Shown: positions 22,747 through 35,399, counted from the first letter of the stretch. The stretch: 64,000 nt of DNA from Mixophyes australis (GCA_036250195.1 JAVHZZ010000005.1:179783448-179847447), one strand, 5' to 3'. Notes: generated by a model not told the origin, from the sequence alone. Made by a program: numbers and translations.

Positions 22747-25050
22747 ACTATCATTCAGCCTTTACACTTGCTCTGTAGCCGGTGTAAAAGATACAGCTGA
22801 AAATTAACATACTTGTGAACACAACCTTACTGTTCATGGGCTATGCTTGGCCATTTCTTCCCTCCCCATCTCCACGCCTCATGTCGTAAGTGTCGGATGC
22901 GTGTGGATATGATTTATCTGTAGTTGTTCTCATTGGCATAATCTCAGTTTCCGGGCTTGTGCAGTGCATAATCACGCAAGATGTGATATGCATACAGAAG
23001 TTCGACCAGACTTGGAACAGGTACTGAGAATCTATTATTGGATTAAATATTAACGGATGTAGATGCATTAAGCATATCCTTAATCAAATTTAATCAAATT
23101 TATACTGTTCATTTATGAAGAGCTTTACACATTATATATTATTTATTTATATTTTTATTACAAATTGCGCTAAGGGATGTTTTCTTTATTTTTAGCAGTC
23201 CCCCTGAAGGGTAAAACAAATGCATTTATAGATTTCCTAAGCCCAAGATACAGTAAGTGTTCTGGATTTTAACAGAGATTGAGTGCCCTGGATATGTACC
23301 GCATGTCCACAAAGAGAACAATATATTTGATAGATTCTACTCACTGAATTTCGAGTGCTATAGATGCAGTGGATGCAGCATCATAAAAGTGCATGCATTT
23401 TGAATGCACTGACTTTGGCATGCCTTATCTTTATCATTTTCTCTTGGCCAAAGAGAGAGTATAGTTTACCTTTTTTCTCAATAGTTTACCCTCTTTCTGC
23501 AACTAGTAGATCAAGGAGCATTGGCCCTTTCTAGTCAACAATGGCCTTTTGTGTCAGGGAATAGTGTTGCCTTCAGAGGTGGAAAGCCTGCATTTGATGG
23601 CATGGATGTTGAATGGAGCTTTCTGATAAGGTTATTGGTACACTCATCATGAGTAAGATAACAGTGGCATCTCAAGTTTATTGAGGATTTGATAAACCTT
23701 TTTGCCCTGCAACAAAGAAAGGAAGGCTAAACAGTCCTAACATTTCTGTCATATTGAACTTTTTACAAACTGAACTGGACCAGGGACCAGTCGAACACAT
23801 TTTTAAGATTCTAAAATTTTTGATCAACCCTGGTTCACAGATGTTCTGAACTAACCTGCAGTATGTTACCCAGGTTTTGTAACCATTGTTCACCATGGAC
23901 CTTTAAACTGGGTTCTCTTTGGCAATTCAAGTATTTAAGCCATTGGAGGGTATTTTTCTATTGGGCTGTTTACAAATTCTCTTCACTACAGCAAGGCAAA
24001 GAGGTGCAATTCAGGACTTCTTCTCTAGCAGCTGTTATCTCTCCATTTTAGTGGACAGTTCTGTTTTTAAGTAGGACTTCTTTCCAATTCGTCTTCGAAA
24101 TTGACAAATTCCAAGAAATGATACATTATTTTCTTTTTTCTTAAATCCCAGATTGGTCCAAGAAAAGACCTATCATTGCCTTAATGTAAGACGATTCTTA
24201 ATTTTACAATTGCTAGATGGATCATAGCCATCTATTTAAGCAATGCATCAGTAGATAAAAGGCTTCCTAAGCTCTAAGCATGCATTCAACCACATTTATA
24301 TCAACTTGATGAAAGGAATGAGATTCTGCCTCAGTTTGGAGAGCAGCAACTTTATCACACCTCCAATTATTGTCTAGCCAGGATCTAGATTTTGTACGCT
24401 TAGCTCTTTGGTGCCTAAAAACATCTGTGACATCTGTTGGTGGGGATTGCATGGAATCCATAAAGGATAATGGAAATTGCTCTCACAGTTAATTGTGTTT
24501 TCATGGTGGTGTGCTCATGAAAGCACAATTACTAGTTTGTTTGTTTTTTACTTCATGTAAGTTTAATGTCAAAAATCAACAATACTCCCACAGGCTGGAA
24601 CAGGAAAGCATATTTTAGACCTATTTAACGCCTATTTCTTTAGTCCCTATTTGGGAAACCCTTCAAAAATTTCCCAAACATGCCTTCAGAAAACAAGCAC
24701 ACTTTGATGTCAGTATTGTCTTGCTGTCACTATCCTACTTACTTTCAAATCACTGCAGACTATGAAGCCATGTGACAGAGTTTAGTCGGTGAAAGTACCT
24801 AAGTATATACCTATGCCGCTCTTTTAGGTAAGCAGAAGAATGGGGGTATAGAGTTAACTTGCCCTACGAAGCAGAATATGCCTTTATAAAATAATATATC
24901 ATGGGTCGGGTTATTCATAGAAGTTGTCTAAGAAGAGACCAATGGTGTTTAGTTATAGCGGGGGTTTTTTTGTTTCTTTTTTTTGTGGGGCTAGTATTTT
25001 TAGTATTTATTCTTTAAAGGATAATTCCATCCAAAAAGAAAAAAAAAAAG
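22747..25050. other. Intron 1, no gene recognised
   Basis: AT-rich; no recognised repeat and no ORF with known similarity. Confidence 0.45.
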
Positions 25051-25220
25051 AAAAATATCACTTACCCGTGGGGTGGCAATCTACTAAGTCCCCTGCTGTC
25101 TGCTGCAGCTAGTGGAAGCTATATTAACGGTCTGTGGGGAAGTCTTTTGCTGCAGGAGTCTTGGAACACTGCAGCAGTAAAAGGTCTGGTGGATTGCCAC
25201 TATATAGATAAGTGATATTT
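25051..25220. mobile_element. MITE-like inverted repeat, about 170 bp
   Basis: AAATATCACTTACCCGTGGG followed by GTGGCAATCTAC at the left is mirrored by GTGGATTGCCACTATATAGA TAAGTGATATTT at the right (imperfect arms of about 30 bp). Interior is CTGCAG-rich. Non-coding. Confidence 0.55.
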
Positions 25221-25532
25221 GATATTTGTTTCATTTATACACAAAATTGAAAACTCTGTTGAATTAGCCTTAGAAATAAAAGTCAATACATTTCACTTGT
25301 TTTTTTTAACCAAAGCAGGGTTGCATATATTTCTCACCTATTTTCATTTGACAAATTCCCCTGGGAAGAATATTTCAAGTACATCGCATTCATTTTATCC
25401 ATAGTTGGCATTTGGACTGATATTGCTATATATGTTGGCCAATACAATGTAAATGTGGTTGGAATAGTACCACTATTGGCTAGTATGTGCGGTTGTCTTG
25501 TAGCCAGGTTGCAGTGGAGCTGGAAGTTACCT

Positions 25533-25592
25533 GGACACCATGCCTGAGTGGCATGGTGTCCAATTTGGCCACCCGCATGAGTGGCCAAATTG
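25533..25592. repeat. Two adjoining perfect 12-bp-arm hairpins
   Basis: GGACACCATGCC-TGAGT-GGCATGGTGTCC (25533-25561) and CAATTTGGCCAC-CCGCATGA-GTGGCCAAATTG (25561-25592) share one base. Both arms pairs are perfect. Confidence 0.85.
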
Positions 25593-25659
25593 AATGGTAA
25601 TCTTGTGCCTCAGGTAAATCATGGGATTTTTATGTTTGTGGTCAGCTTTTTCATTATTT

Positions 25660-26806
25660 TTTTACATGCTGCCTAATCTGCTGTTTATTTTTTACTCTAA
25701 AGCTTTCCACAAGATGTTGTAATGTTTCTGTGGGAATTTGTGCCCATTCATTCTGTAGAGCATTTATGAGGTCAGACACGGATGTTTGATGAGAAGACCT
25801 GGCTCACAATCTCCGTTCCAGTTTATTCAAAAAGGTGTTTGATGGGGTTGAGCTCAGGGCTCTGTGCGGGTCAAACAAGTGCTTCCACACCGAACTAATC
25901 AAACTATGTCTTTGTAGTCCTTGCTTTGTACACTGGGGCACAGACCTGTTGGATTAGAAAAGGGCCTTCCCCAAACTGTTGCCACAAAGTTGGAAGCATT
26001 GTCCAAAATGACTTGGCATGCTGAAGCATTAAGATTGCCCTTCACAGGGGAGAACCTGAAAACCCGAAAAAACAGCCCCATACTGTTATCCCTCCTCCAC
26101 CAAACTTTACAGCTGGCATAATGCAGTTAGGCAGGAAACGTCCTGGCATCCGTCAAACCCAGACTTGCCCATCTGACTGCTATACAGAGAAGCGTGATTA
26201 CCAACTCCATAGACCACGTTTCCACACTCACAGTCCAGTGTCAGTGTGCTTTACACCACTCCATCCAACGCTTGGCATTGGTCTTAGTGATGTGAGGTCT
26301 GCATGCAGCTGCTTGGCCATGGAAACCTATTCCATTAAGCTCCCGCTGCACAGTTTTTGTGCTTGCATAAATGCCAATGGAAGTTTGGAATTCTTCAGCT
26401 ATGGAATCAGCAGAGCGTTGGCGACTTTTACGCACCATGCATGCACCTTAGCAGTCGTGGACCTCGCTCTGTGATTTTACGTGGTTTTCTTCTTTGTGGC
26501 TGAGTTGCTGCTGTTGCTAAATGCTTCCACTTTCTAATATCGCTTACATTTGACCGTGGAATATGCAGTAGAGATGAAATTTCACAAACTGCCTTATTGC
26601 AAAGTTGGCATCTTATCACAGTACTACGCTTGAAGTCACTGATCTCTTTATAACAACCCATGTTGTATCACAAATGTTTGCAAACGAAGACTGCATGGCT
26701 AGGTGCTGGATTGTATACACCTCTGGCAACGGGGCTGATTGAAACATCTCAGTTCAATAATTAACAAGTGTGACCAAATACTTTTGTCCATATAGTGTCT
26801 GTGTAT
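25660..26806 (-). pseudogene. Tc1 transposase relic (canonical Tc1 family)
   Basis: On the - strand 26661-26428 encodes KEISDFKRSTVIRCQLCNKA and HIPRSNVSDIRKWKHLATAA, the paired-type HTH and GRPR-like hook (RRKPRKITERG). Next comes RKSRQRSADSIAEEFQTSIG with STKTVQRELNGIGFHGQAAA. Its right end TACTTTTGTCCATATAGTG (26788-26806) is the terminal repeat known from this Tc1 group. Toward 25700 the sequence matches the C-terminal part in decayed form. The left terminal repeat is missing. Interrupted by frameshifts. Confidence 0.85.
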
Positions 26807-26809
26807 ATA

Positions 26810-28444
26810 CAGTGCATCCGGCAAGTATTCGCAACGCTTCACTTTTTCCACATTTTGTTATGTTGCAGCCTTATTCCAAAATGGAATAAATTCCTTTTTT
26901 CCCCTCAAAATTCTACACACAATACCCCATAATGACAACGACATTTTTGCAAATGTATTTAAAAAATAAAAAATGAAGAAATCACATGTACTAGTATTCA
27001 CAACCTTTGCCATGAAGCTCAAAATTGAGCTCAGGTACATCCTGTTTCCACTGATCATCCTTGATATGTTCCTACAGCTTAATTGAAGTCCACCTGTGGT
27101 AAATTCAGTTGATTGGACATGATTTGCAAAGGCACACACCTGTCTATATAAGGTCCCACACTTGACAGTGCATGTCAGAGCACAAACCAAGCATGAAGTC
27201 AAAGGAATTGTCTGTAGACTTCTGAGACAGAATTGTCTTGTGGCACAAATCTGGGGAAGGGTACAGAAAAATATCTGCTTCTTTGAAGTTCCCAATGAGC
27301 ACAGTGGCTTCCATCATCCGTAAATGGAAGGAGTTCGGAACCACCAGGACTCCTAGAGCTGGCTGGCCGTCTAAATTGAGCGATCGGGGGAGAAGGGCCC
27401 TAGTCAGGGAGGTGACCAAGGACCCGATGGTCACTCTGTCAGAGCTACAGCATTCCTCTATGGAGAGAGGAGAACCTTCCAGAAGGACAACCATCTTTGC
27501 AGCAATCCACCAATCGGGCATGTATGATAGAGTGGCCAGACGGTAGCCACTCCTTGGTAAAAAGCACATGGCAGGACGCCTGATGTTTGCCAAAACACAC
27601 CTGAAGGACTCTCATGAGACATGGTCTCATGACCATGAGAAACAAAATTCTCTGGTCTGATGAGACAAAGATTGAACTCTTTGGTGTGAATGCCAGGCGT
27701 CATTGTTGGAGGAAACCAGGCACCGCTCATGTCCAGGCCAATACCATCCCTACAGTGAAGCATGGTGGTGGCAGCATCATGCTGTGGGGATGTTTTTCAG
27801 CGGCAGGAACTGGGAGACTAGTCAGGATAGAGGGAAAGATGAATGCAGCAATGTACACAGACATCCTGGATGAAAACCTGCTCCAGAGCGCTTTTGACCT
27901 CAGACTGGGGCGACGGTTCATCTTTCAGCAGGACAACGACCCTAAGCACACAGCCAAGATATCAAACGACTGGTTTCAGGACAACTCTGTGAATGTCCTT
28001 GAGTGGCCCAGCCAGAGCCCAGACTTAAATCCGATTGAACATCTCTGGAGAGATCTGAAAATGGCTGTGCACCAACGCTTCCCATCCAACCTGACGGAGC
28101 TTGAGAGGTGCTGCAAAGAGGAATGGGCGAAACTGCCCAGAGATAGGTGTGCCAAGCTTGTGGCATCATATTCAAAAAGACTTGAGGCTGTAATTGGTGC
28201 CAAAGGTGCAGCAACAAATTATTGAGCAAAGGCTGTGAATACTTGTGTAAGTATGATTTCTTCGTTTTTTCTTTTTATCAAATTTGCAAAAATCTGAAAA
28301 AAAACTTTTTTCACATTTTGATCATGGGTTATTGTGTGTAGAATTTTGAGGGGAAAAAAGGAATTTATTAAATCTTGGAATAGGGCTGTAACATAACAAA
28401 ATGTGGATAAAGTGAAGCGCTGTGAATACTTTCTGGATGCACTG
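26810..28444 (+). mobile_element. Tc1-like transposon with both terminal repeats, near-complete
   Basis: Starts CAGTGCATCCGG at 26810 and ends CCGGATGCACTG-like (CTGGATGCACTG) at 28444, flanked by TA on both sides (26808-26809, 28445-28446). Inverted repeats run over roughly 200 bp and hold inner copies of the repeat (AGTATTCACAAC at 26992-27003; GTGAATACTTGTG near 28235), the IR/DR layout of Sleeping-Beauty-like Tc1 elements. Length 1635 bp. The best preserved transposon in the window. Confidence 0.92.
27193..28225 (+). pseudogene. Tc1-like transposase, broken by two stops and a frameshift
   Basis: ATG at 27193; a TGA at 27223-27225 (from an Arg CGA by C-to-T) and a TAG at 27544-27546 interrupt the HTH half (WHKSGEGYRKISASLKFPMS; hook region around TRTPRAGWPSKLSDRGRRAL). 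A frameshift near 27615-27650 leads to the catalytic half, open from 27614 to 28225. There the first Asp lies in [13 protein letters not shown], the second in [10 protein letters not shown], and the Glu in [11 protein letters not shown] with 34 residues between the last two: a DD34E Tc1 triad, complete. Otherwise full length, so the copy is young or mildly decayed. Confidence 0.9.
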
Positions 28445-28446
28445 TA

Positions 28447-29740
28447 ATATAAATATGTATGTATACAGATATAGATATAGATAGAGATATAATATAAAAA
28501 TTAATTAAAATTAAAAATTTTGCAATAAGAAGGGTCAAGTGACTCCCTCTCCTTGGAATCCTACAATCCTACAATTCATTGCTTGGGTTATCGTGTTTTT
28601 TTTATAACATTACTGTAAAACCAGTGATCCTTTGCATTTTCTAAATCGTCTCCAATGACCATTGTCAAACTTGTTGGTCTTCTGTTACCTGGCTCAGGCC
28701 ACACTCCTTTCTTGACAAATGTACAACCTCTGCTTTGCTGCAATCAATTTGTACTGTTAATATAGTTTATCTTAAAGATTAAATATAGTTGTCTGCCTAT
28801 AACACATATAACTATTACTGTATTCGGTGATGTTTGCTATTCCTGGGTACTTTTGTTCAGTTACTCGTTAACTATGTTTAAGGACTGTTAGGCAGCTGCT
28901 TGCGGTTATAATCAGATAATGGTTCCTCTGAGATGAACATAGAAGAAAAGTATTTAAAAACGTATGCTCTCATCACGTAATTGATCTGCTTACATGTTTT
29001 TAAGCTAACATTCACATTCTTCCTTCTTGTGCTATTTATTTGAAAGAGTTTTGTGTGTTAGATGTCTTTACTTTAATTAATCTTCTCTCTATGCTTCAAA
29101 TTAGTCTTTCTTAAATTGTAACACAGAGAAGGCTAAATACATTTCTATTCTATCCCACTGTGCAGGCTGGGAGAGAAGTTGGGAAGTTGTCTGTCGCCTT
29201 ATTGCCTCCTCTGCCGTTTTCTTGTGACTCTAGAAACTGGCCATGCTCCTAATATATCACGTCCCTCCAAATCAAGTTATATTGATTATCACATATGACT
29301 AAACTTGACATAGAGAAAAGGAGATTACGAAGCAGCGGGGAAAAAAAATGTCTGCTACTGTAAGGTTGAACTCTGAAAGGAGACTTCCCGCCAAGGAGAA
29401 TTGTGGCGGTACTTTTATTGGAGCAATGCTTGTTAGAAAGGCTTGCTACGTGCTTTTGCCAGAGAGGGCCCAGCGAATATTTTCTCTTTGATAGAGAATC
29501 TTTTTTGCTGTTAATAAATATGCCTGCTAATAACACATTCTCAAAAATAGGTAATGTTTTATAATAAGCATATTTACTAAAGTCTAAATGCATTAGACAA
29601 ATAAAAGGGACAATAAGAAAAAAGGTTAGAGTGCCCTAAAAATAATGCTACCATGCCCTAAGCATTATATAGGTAATGTCTGGCTATTACTTTCCTTGTC
29701 TTCCTTTTCAGCCACATTTGGATTTTACCTTGTTTATTTA
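28447..29740. other. Intron 1, nothing recognised
   Basis: Short ATAGATAG-type low complexity at 28450-28490, then AT-rich sequence without named repeats. Confidence 0.45.
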
Positions 29741-29744
29741 CATT

Positions 29745-29855
29745 ATCATCATCACCATTTATTTATATAGCGCCGCTAATTCCGCAGCGCTGTACAGAGC
29801 ACTCACTCACATCAGTCCCTGCCCCATTGGGGCTTACAGTCTAAATTCCCTAACA
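29745..29855 (-). repeat. 3' tail of an anuran dispersed repeat
   Basis: ATTTATATAGCGCCGCTAAT ... GCAGCGCTGTACAGAG ... CCCCATTGGGGCTTACAGTC is the reverse complement of the tail of the SINE at 49989-50291 (ACTGTAAGCCCCAATGGGG ... CTGTACAGCGCTATATAAAT). Confidence 0.75.
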
Positions 29856-30907
29856 TGTGGTTTGTTCTAATGAATGATCTTTCACAGATGCTGCCCACTT
29901 ACTCCAAACTTGTTTTATCTATAACTGTCACATCCCAGTATATTCCTTATAGTGGTGCCTGTAATGTACAAAAAAGTGCTTTCCTAAATTTGAATCTTTA
30001 ATGATCCCTAATGTAATTTGTTTGTTTAAACTAATTTGAAATATCATGCTTTAGTTACTATTCTCTCTATCCTGTGTACATAGATGCGTATTCACAAAGT
30101 ACATGATATAATGAAGATAAACATATGGAGATAAGTGTTGTCCGCAGAGCCTTAAGTATAAGAGAAACAGATTCTAGTAAAACGGGAGAAAAATGGAAGA
30201 CCGTTGCCACAGTAATTCTGATTTAGAGTCTATATGGATTGGGCTTTGGGTCTGAGTGGTAGTTTAAAAAGTGAAATATTGAATCAGTTGAGAGGATGAT
30301 AGTGGTAGTTGTGTAAGCTAAGTAACAGGTGAATATGCCTGTCTGAAGAAGTGAGAACATTTGCAGGTTTGTAAAGAGGGAATATGTCTGATGTTTTGTG
30401 GAAGTGCATTTCATATTTGAGGTACTGATTTGGAAAAGACTTGTAGGCATGTTACCAGAGTGCGGAATATTTATAAATAAGAGTGATACAGTTTGGAGGA
30501 GTTTTGTGTTTAAAATGTGAATTTTATTTTAGCAAGTGTAGGATCCAGGATATGGAGAGGATAGACAGATAATGTAGAGGAATCTGGCAATAGTATATTG
30601 AATTGCCTTTAAGATGATGAAATCGAAAGCTGAACGTTCTGAGTAGTATGGGAAATAGAGCTGAGAGAATCGCAATGTTTTTGCTGCAGTGTATGTACGA
30701 AACTCAGGGCTCAACTGTAACTTGTCTCCAACCTCTGGTACAGTCTTATAGTCATGGCTTTCCACCACTGGTCAAAGTCCTATAGACAAAGCGATGCAGT
30801 CACACTCATGTCACGCAAAGAAATTGCAGTTATTCCAACTTTTAACTCCTGTTCCAATGGAACCAGATATGTTCGCCAGTACTTGGTTGTCTCAAGGACT
30901 TAATCTC
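29856..30907. other. Intron 1, no gene recognised
   Basis: 30240-30720 has a purine-rich, repeat-like texture (TTTGTAAAGAGGGAATATG ... GATGATGAAATCG) but I cannot name a family. Confidence 0.4.
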
Positions 30908-31492
30908 TGTCACTGAATTTTAGAGATGTCCGATAACCGATATTAGGTCAACTGAACAGGGAGGAGCGGAGTCTAACGGTATTCACCAGGGACCCCCGCA
31001 AGGGAGTTTGGGATTAGCTGCAGAGGATATGCAGGTTCCAGTTCTCCAAGACAGTCACTGGTGTAGCTATAGTATTAGACAGGCGTAGTCAGGCTGTCCA
31101 GGTCAAAGTCAAACGAGCGGTGCAGTACACAGGGAGGTTCCAGAGATAAGTCAGGTAAAGCCAAATAGTCAAACCAGCCGGGCAGCAAGATGCCAAAACA
31201 AAACACTGGAGAATAGTAACAGGAAGCCGAGTCAAAACCGAAGAACACTGGATCAGAAGTTCAGGAAGCGCTGGAGCAAGAGTGAACCAATACTCTGGCA
31301 CCCAGCATGCGTCGGAGAGTGCTCTATATACCATAAGGTGAATCCTGATTGGGTGATGGAGCTTTGGCAGTCAGTCACGGTGACAGGTGAACGGAGATAG
31401 CGTCCCGCAGCTAGGCAACAGGACCCGGCTGACGAGAAGGTGCAAGCGTCTGTCTCCTACACCAAGTGTTAGTGCGGAGACCGCGCCTGACA
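30908..31492 (-). mobile_element. Ty3/gypsy LTR (3' LTR of the - strand copy)
   Basis: On the - strand it opens TGTCAGGCGCGG at 31492 and closes CAGTGACA at 30908, giving TGTCA/TGACA termini and 585 bp. Directly upstream on the - strand lies a polypurine-like GGGATTGGGGTAC, as expected before a 3' LTR. Confidence 0.75.
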
Positions 31493-33270
31493 GTACCCCA
31501 ATCCCCAGAAGAAGCAGCGTTAGAAGTCCTATTCTTCAAAAACTTTAACAGCAGCTGGGGGGCATGTAGGTCTTTCTTATCCACCCAGGACCTTTCTTCA
31601 GGACCATAACCCTTCCAGTGGACGAGGAACTGAGTCTTGCCACAAATGGATCGGGATTTCAAGGTGCGTTCAATCTCATATTCGTCGCCCAAGGCCGTCT
31701 TGATGGGAGGAGCCGGAGGCTAAAGGTTGGAGAATTTATCAAGAGCCAATGGTCTTAATAAGGAAATATGAAATGAATTATGCACACTAAGTGAAGGAGG
31801 GAGATTAAGCTTATAGGTAACTGCATTAATAAGATGAGAAATGCAGAAGGGCCCAATATATATGGGGGGGGAGGGTGGGGGTGAATTTCATTGCAGGCAG
31901 TTTAAATCTGAAATTATGCGTGGACAGCCACACCTTGTCCCCAACGTGAAGAACCGGAATCTTCCTGCGGTGATGATCAGCAAAGTGTTCATGCCGTTCC
32001 GAGGACTGTAAGGGTTTAGATCATACCCGAGTCCAAATCTTCGAAAAGTCACTGACCATCTCTTGAGCTGCAGGTACTGATGCACTGGGAACTTCTGAAA
32101 AGGTGGGAAGTTTGGGATGTCTGCCAAAGATGGTAAAGAAGGGAGATGTTCCAGATGATTCATGTTGATGAATATTATTTGAAAACTCTGCCAAGGTAGA
32201 TAATCACTCCAGAAGCATAGGTGATCAGGACAGTATCAACGGAGGAACGTCTCCAAATCCTGCTTGACCCGCTAAGTCTGACCATTGGTCTGGGGATGGT
32301 ATCCCGAGGAGAATTTTAGCTAATTTCCTAGATTGTTGCAAAAAGATCTCCAGAATCTTGAAATGAATCGTACACCTCTGTCAACGGGGCAACCATGAAT
32401 CCGAAAAATATTCTTAATGGAAAGAGTGGCTAGATCGGCAGCAGATGGCAATTTCTTGAGAGGACAAAATGTGCCCATTTGCAGAAACGATTGACCACCA
32501 CCCAAATAGGATTGAAGCCATGACTATTGGGGAGGTCAGTAATAAAATCCATGCTGATGCTTGCCCAAGGTGAGTCTGGAACCGGTAACGGAAGAAGAAG
32601 CCCGGCTGACAGACGCCTGGGTGTCTTGTGATGAGCACATACTCCGCAAGCTGCAACTTACTTGTGAACGTCAGCACTCAAGGACGGCCACCAATAGCTG
32701 CGGGACAAAAGAGCAATGGTCTTCTTAACCCCACTATGACCAGCAAATCTGGAATTGTGAGCCCAAGCCAACAGTCAGGGACAGAGATGGGTCTCCACAA
32801 AAGAGCGTCGAACAGGGGGTGTCTTAACTGAGGATTTAGTCAAGGCTAGAATCTTCAGAGGACTGATGATAGGGCTATCGTCTGACTGGCAAGAATCCGA
32901 AGGATCAAAAGACCTGAAAAGTGCATCGGCCCTGGAATTTTTTGACCCAGCTTTATAAGTCAGGATCATCTGGAATCTAGAAAAAAAAGTGAGCAGCAGG
33001 CCTGACGAGGGTTAAGGTACTAAGCAGATTCCAGATAGGTGAGGTTTTTATGATCTGTGAATACCGTGATAGGATGGAGAGCGCCTTCAAGCAGGTACCG
33101 CCATTCTTCTAAGGCTATCTTGATGGCCAGGAGTTCCTTGTCCCCGATGCTATAGTTGGCCTTACCGGGTAAAAATTTCCTGGAGAGAAAGACACATGGA
33201 AAGAAGGTGCCAACAGAATTCTTCCGAGAGAGAACTGCTCCCACACCCACCGAGAAGCATCAACCTCTAG
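31493..33270 (-). pseudogene. Ty3/gypsy (chromovirus) pol relic: RT end, RNase H, integrase, chromodomain
   Basis: In - strand order: [11 protein letters not shown] with [20 protein letters not shown] and [15 protein letters not shown] (RNase H, 33250-33020), SRADALFRSF (RNase H/linker, 32969-32775), integrase core in scattered frames (32700-31900), and IERTLKSRSICGKTQFLVHW with KGYGPEERSWVD (C-terminal chromodomain, 31692-31411). Truncated in the RT near 33270 and full of shifts. Only one LTR survives. Confidence 0.88.
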
Positions 33271-33524
33271 ATATAATTTATAATGCTACTAATTAATTGT
33301 TACTATTGGCTGTAAGCAATCAATTAGTGATTCACTGAAAACACCCCCACAGCTTTCTCCATACCATGTATGAGTGCAATGTGACTGCATCCGTGGCATG
33401 ATGGTAGTAAGGCTTAAAAGCAAGAAAATCGAATGTCCCTAAAACACACCTCATTTGGAAATAATTCTGCATCTTCCTGCAATGATATCTCCCAGTACGG
33501 CATCTATGGTTATATCTATCTGTA

Positions 33525-35391
33525 TGTTAGGATTCACAATACTAGCTCCAGATGACAGCTGTCAAAAAGCAGTTACTGTGAGGATTCACACACTTGCTCC
33601 AAATGACCACTGTCATCTAACTATTCACAATTACCACTACAAACACATTTTTTCAATCCCTGTAATTAGCACTCTGTTAAGAACAACAATCAAGCTAGTC
33701 ACCACACCTGGACTACTGCACAGATTTCCCTACTCTGCAATTAGTTCTAAAGTAAATAGGTCAATCAGAACAATTGACTTCACTTGTTTGTAGCTGTTAT
33801 ATGTTCCACAGTTCTACCAAAAAATTGCATGAGCAAACTTTTTGTTTTGGATCTCACAGCTTGTGTTTTGAAGAACACTTGTTTTGTTGGACTGTATATC
33901 ATGATTCTATCTTCTCCAATCCTTCACAACCTTCAAGAAACTGTCATTGGCACTCCAACTCTTCCAGATCTTCACCAACTTCTGGCTATTTGGATTTCCC
34001 TTGTTGATAATATCCGACAGAGGGGTTCAGTTTGTATCAAAGTTTTGGAGGGCCTTCTGCAAGGGGCTGGGAATTTCACTTCACTTCTCATCTGGGTACC
34101 ACCCCCAGCCAAGCGGGCAGACGCAGAGTGCCAACCAATCTCGAACTGTTCCTGCAGTGCTTTGTCTCAGATAACCAGGACAGCTAGTCCCAATTACTTG
34201 TGTGGGCATTGTTCTCACATAACAACTAGAGGCAGGATTTCATGGGCTATCCCTCTTCTGTGTCAACCACTTCCATCCGGAAATCATTCTTTTAAGCCTT
34301 ACTACCATGCTACCTCTGGCGTTCCTTCTGTCGACAAACGTTCAGGATCCAAGGACTGTGAAACAGGCTGCAGGAGCAGCTGAAGATGTTGTTGACTAAC
34401 CAAAAAAAGGTTTGCGGCCAGAGGAAATGATACAAACTGGTGTCCTCAGTGAGTGACAAAGTGTAGCTTTCCACACGAAACATCGCTCTGAAAATTCCCT
34501 AGTTTAAACTGGGGTCTAGGTACATTGGTCCATACAGTATCAATGGGAAAATAAATCCAGTAGTTTATAGGCTGCGGCCATCATCTACCTTTCTAATCCA
34601 TCCGGTGTTCCACATTTCCCTTCTAAGACTAGTGGTGAAGGATCTGATTCCTAGATGAGTGGTGCTTCCTCCTTCTGCAATGGAGGTAAAGGGCCACAAA
34701 GTATATCATTCCGTCAAATCCTCTCTTCTTGCAAATCTGGGAGAGGCATGCAGTACAAAGTGCACTGGAAGGTCTTCGGTCCTGCAGACTGCTCTTGGAT
34801 TAAGTCAACCAATGTTTATGCATCGGCACTGCTCACCAAATTCTTCAGGCTGAATCCTGGCAAGCCTAGGTCACACCTCAGGTCTGCTTTTACAAGGATT
34901 TGGCACTGTGAGGATTGACACACTAGCTCTAGCTGACAGCTGTCGGATAACTATTCACAATGACAGCTACACGCTTTTTCAATTCCCGTAATCGGCACTC
35001 TGCTAAGAACAGCAATATAGTTAGTCACCTTGCCTGAACAACTGCCTTCCTTGCTCTGCATTCGGCTCTTCAGTGAAAAGGTCAAGTCAGTCAGAACAAT
35101 TTATCTCGCCAGTTTGTAGCCTTTCGAAATCCCTCAGTTACACCAAACCTTTAGAGGAGCAAAGTTTTGTTTTCGAGCTATCTGCTTGTGCTTTAAAGAA
35201 GACCTATTTTGTTGGACTGTACATCACGATTCTACCTTCTGAAAACCCTTGACTTTGGCTTTGTCCATCACCATACTACCTTCTACAATTCATTGGCTTC
35301 ATCTTTTACTTCAGCATCACTCTTCTCAAGCGGTGTCGGATAGCTACCCCAGCCAAGTGGTTCTTGCCTGGGAGCGGTCAGCACGGTGACA
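33525..35391 (+). mobile_element. Second Ty3/gypsy copy, internally deleted, two LTRs
   Basis: 5' LTR from 33577 (TGTGAGGATTCACACA) to roughly 33960, preceded by a 52-bp extra copy of the LTR start (33525-33576). 3' LTR starts at 34907 (TGTGAGGATTGACACA) and ends near 35391. The two LTRs align over about 380 bp by eye with many differences, so insertion is old. Only the integrase end lies between them. Orientation is opposite to the copy at 30908-33270. Confidence 0.75.
33985..34906 (+). pseudogene. Ty3/gypsy integrase C-terminal half with chromodomain
   Basis: ISDRGVQFVSKFWRAFCKGL and then HFSSGYHPQPSGQTQSANQ (34000-34140) are the end of the integrase core; later CKSGRGMQYKVHWKVFGPAD and CSWIKSTNVYASALLTKFFR (about 34728-34850) are a chromodomain. 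Frames shift between them and gag, protease, RT and RNase H are missing. Confidence 0.82.
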
Positions 35392-35399
35392 CTGATCTG

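Noticed and set aside
31411..31692. Chromodomain ORF considered as a duplicate CDYL exon
   Set aside because: Residues and position (after integrase, before an LTR) are those of a gypsy chromovirus, on the opposite strand.
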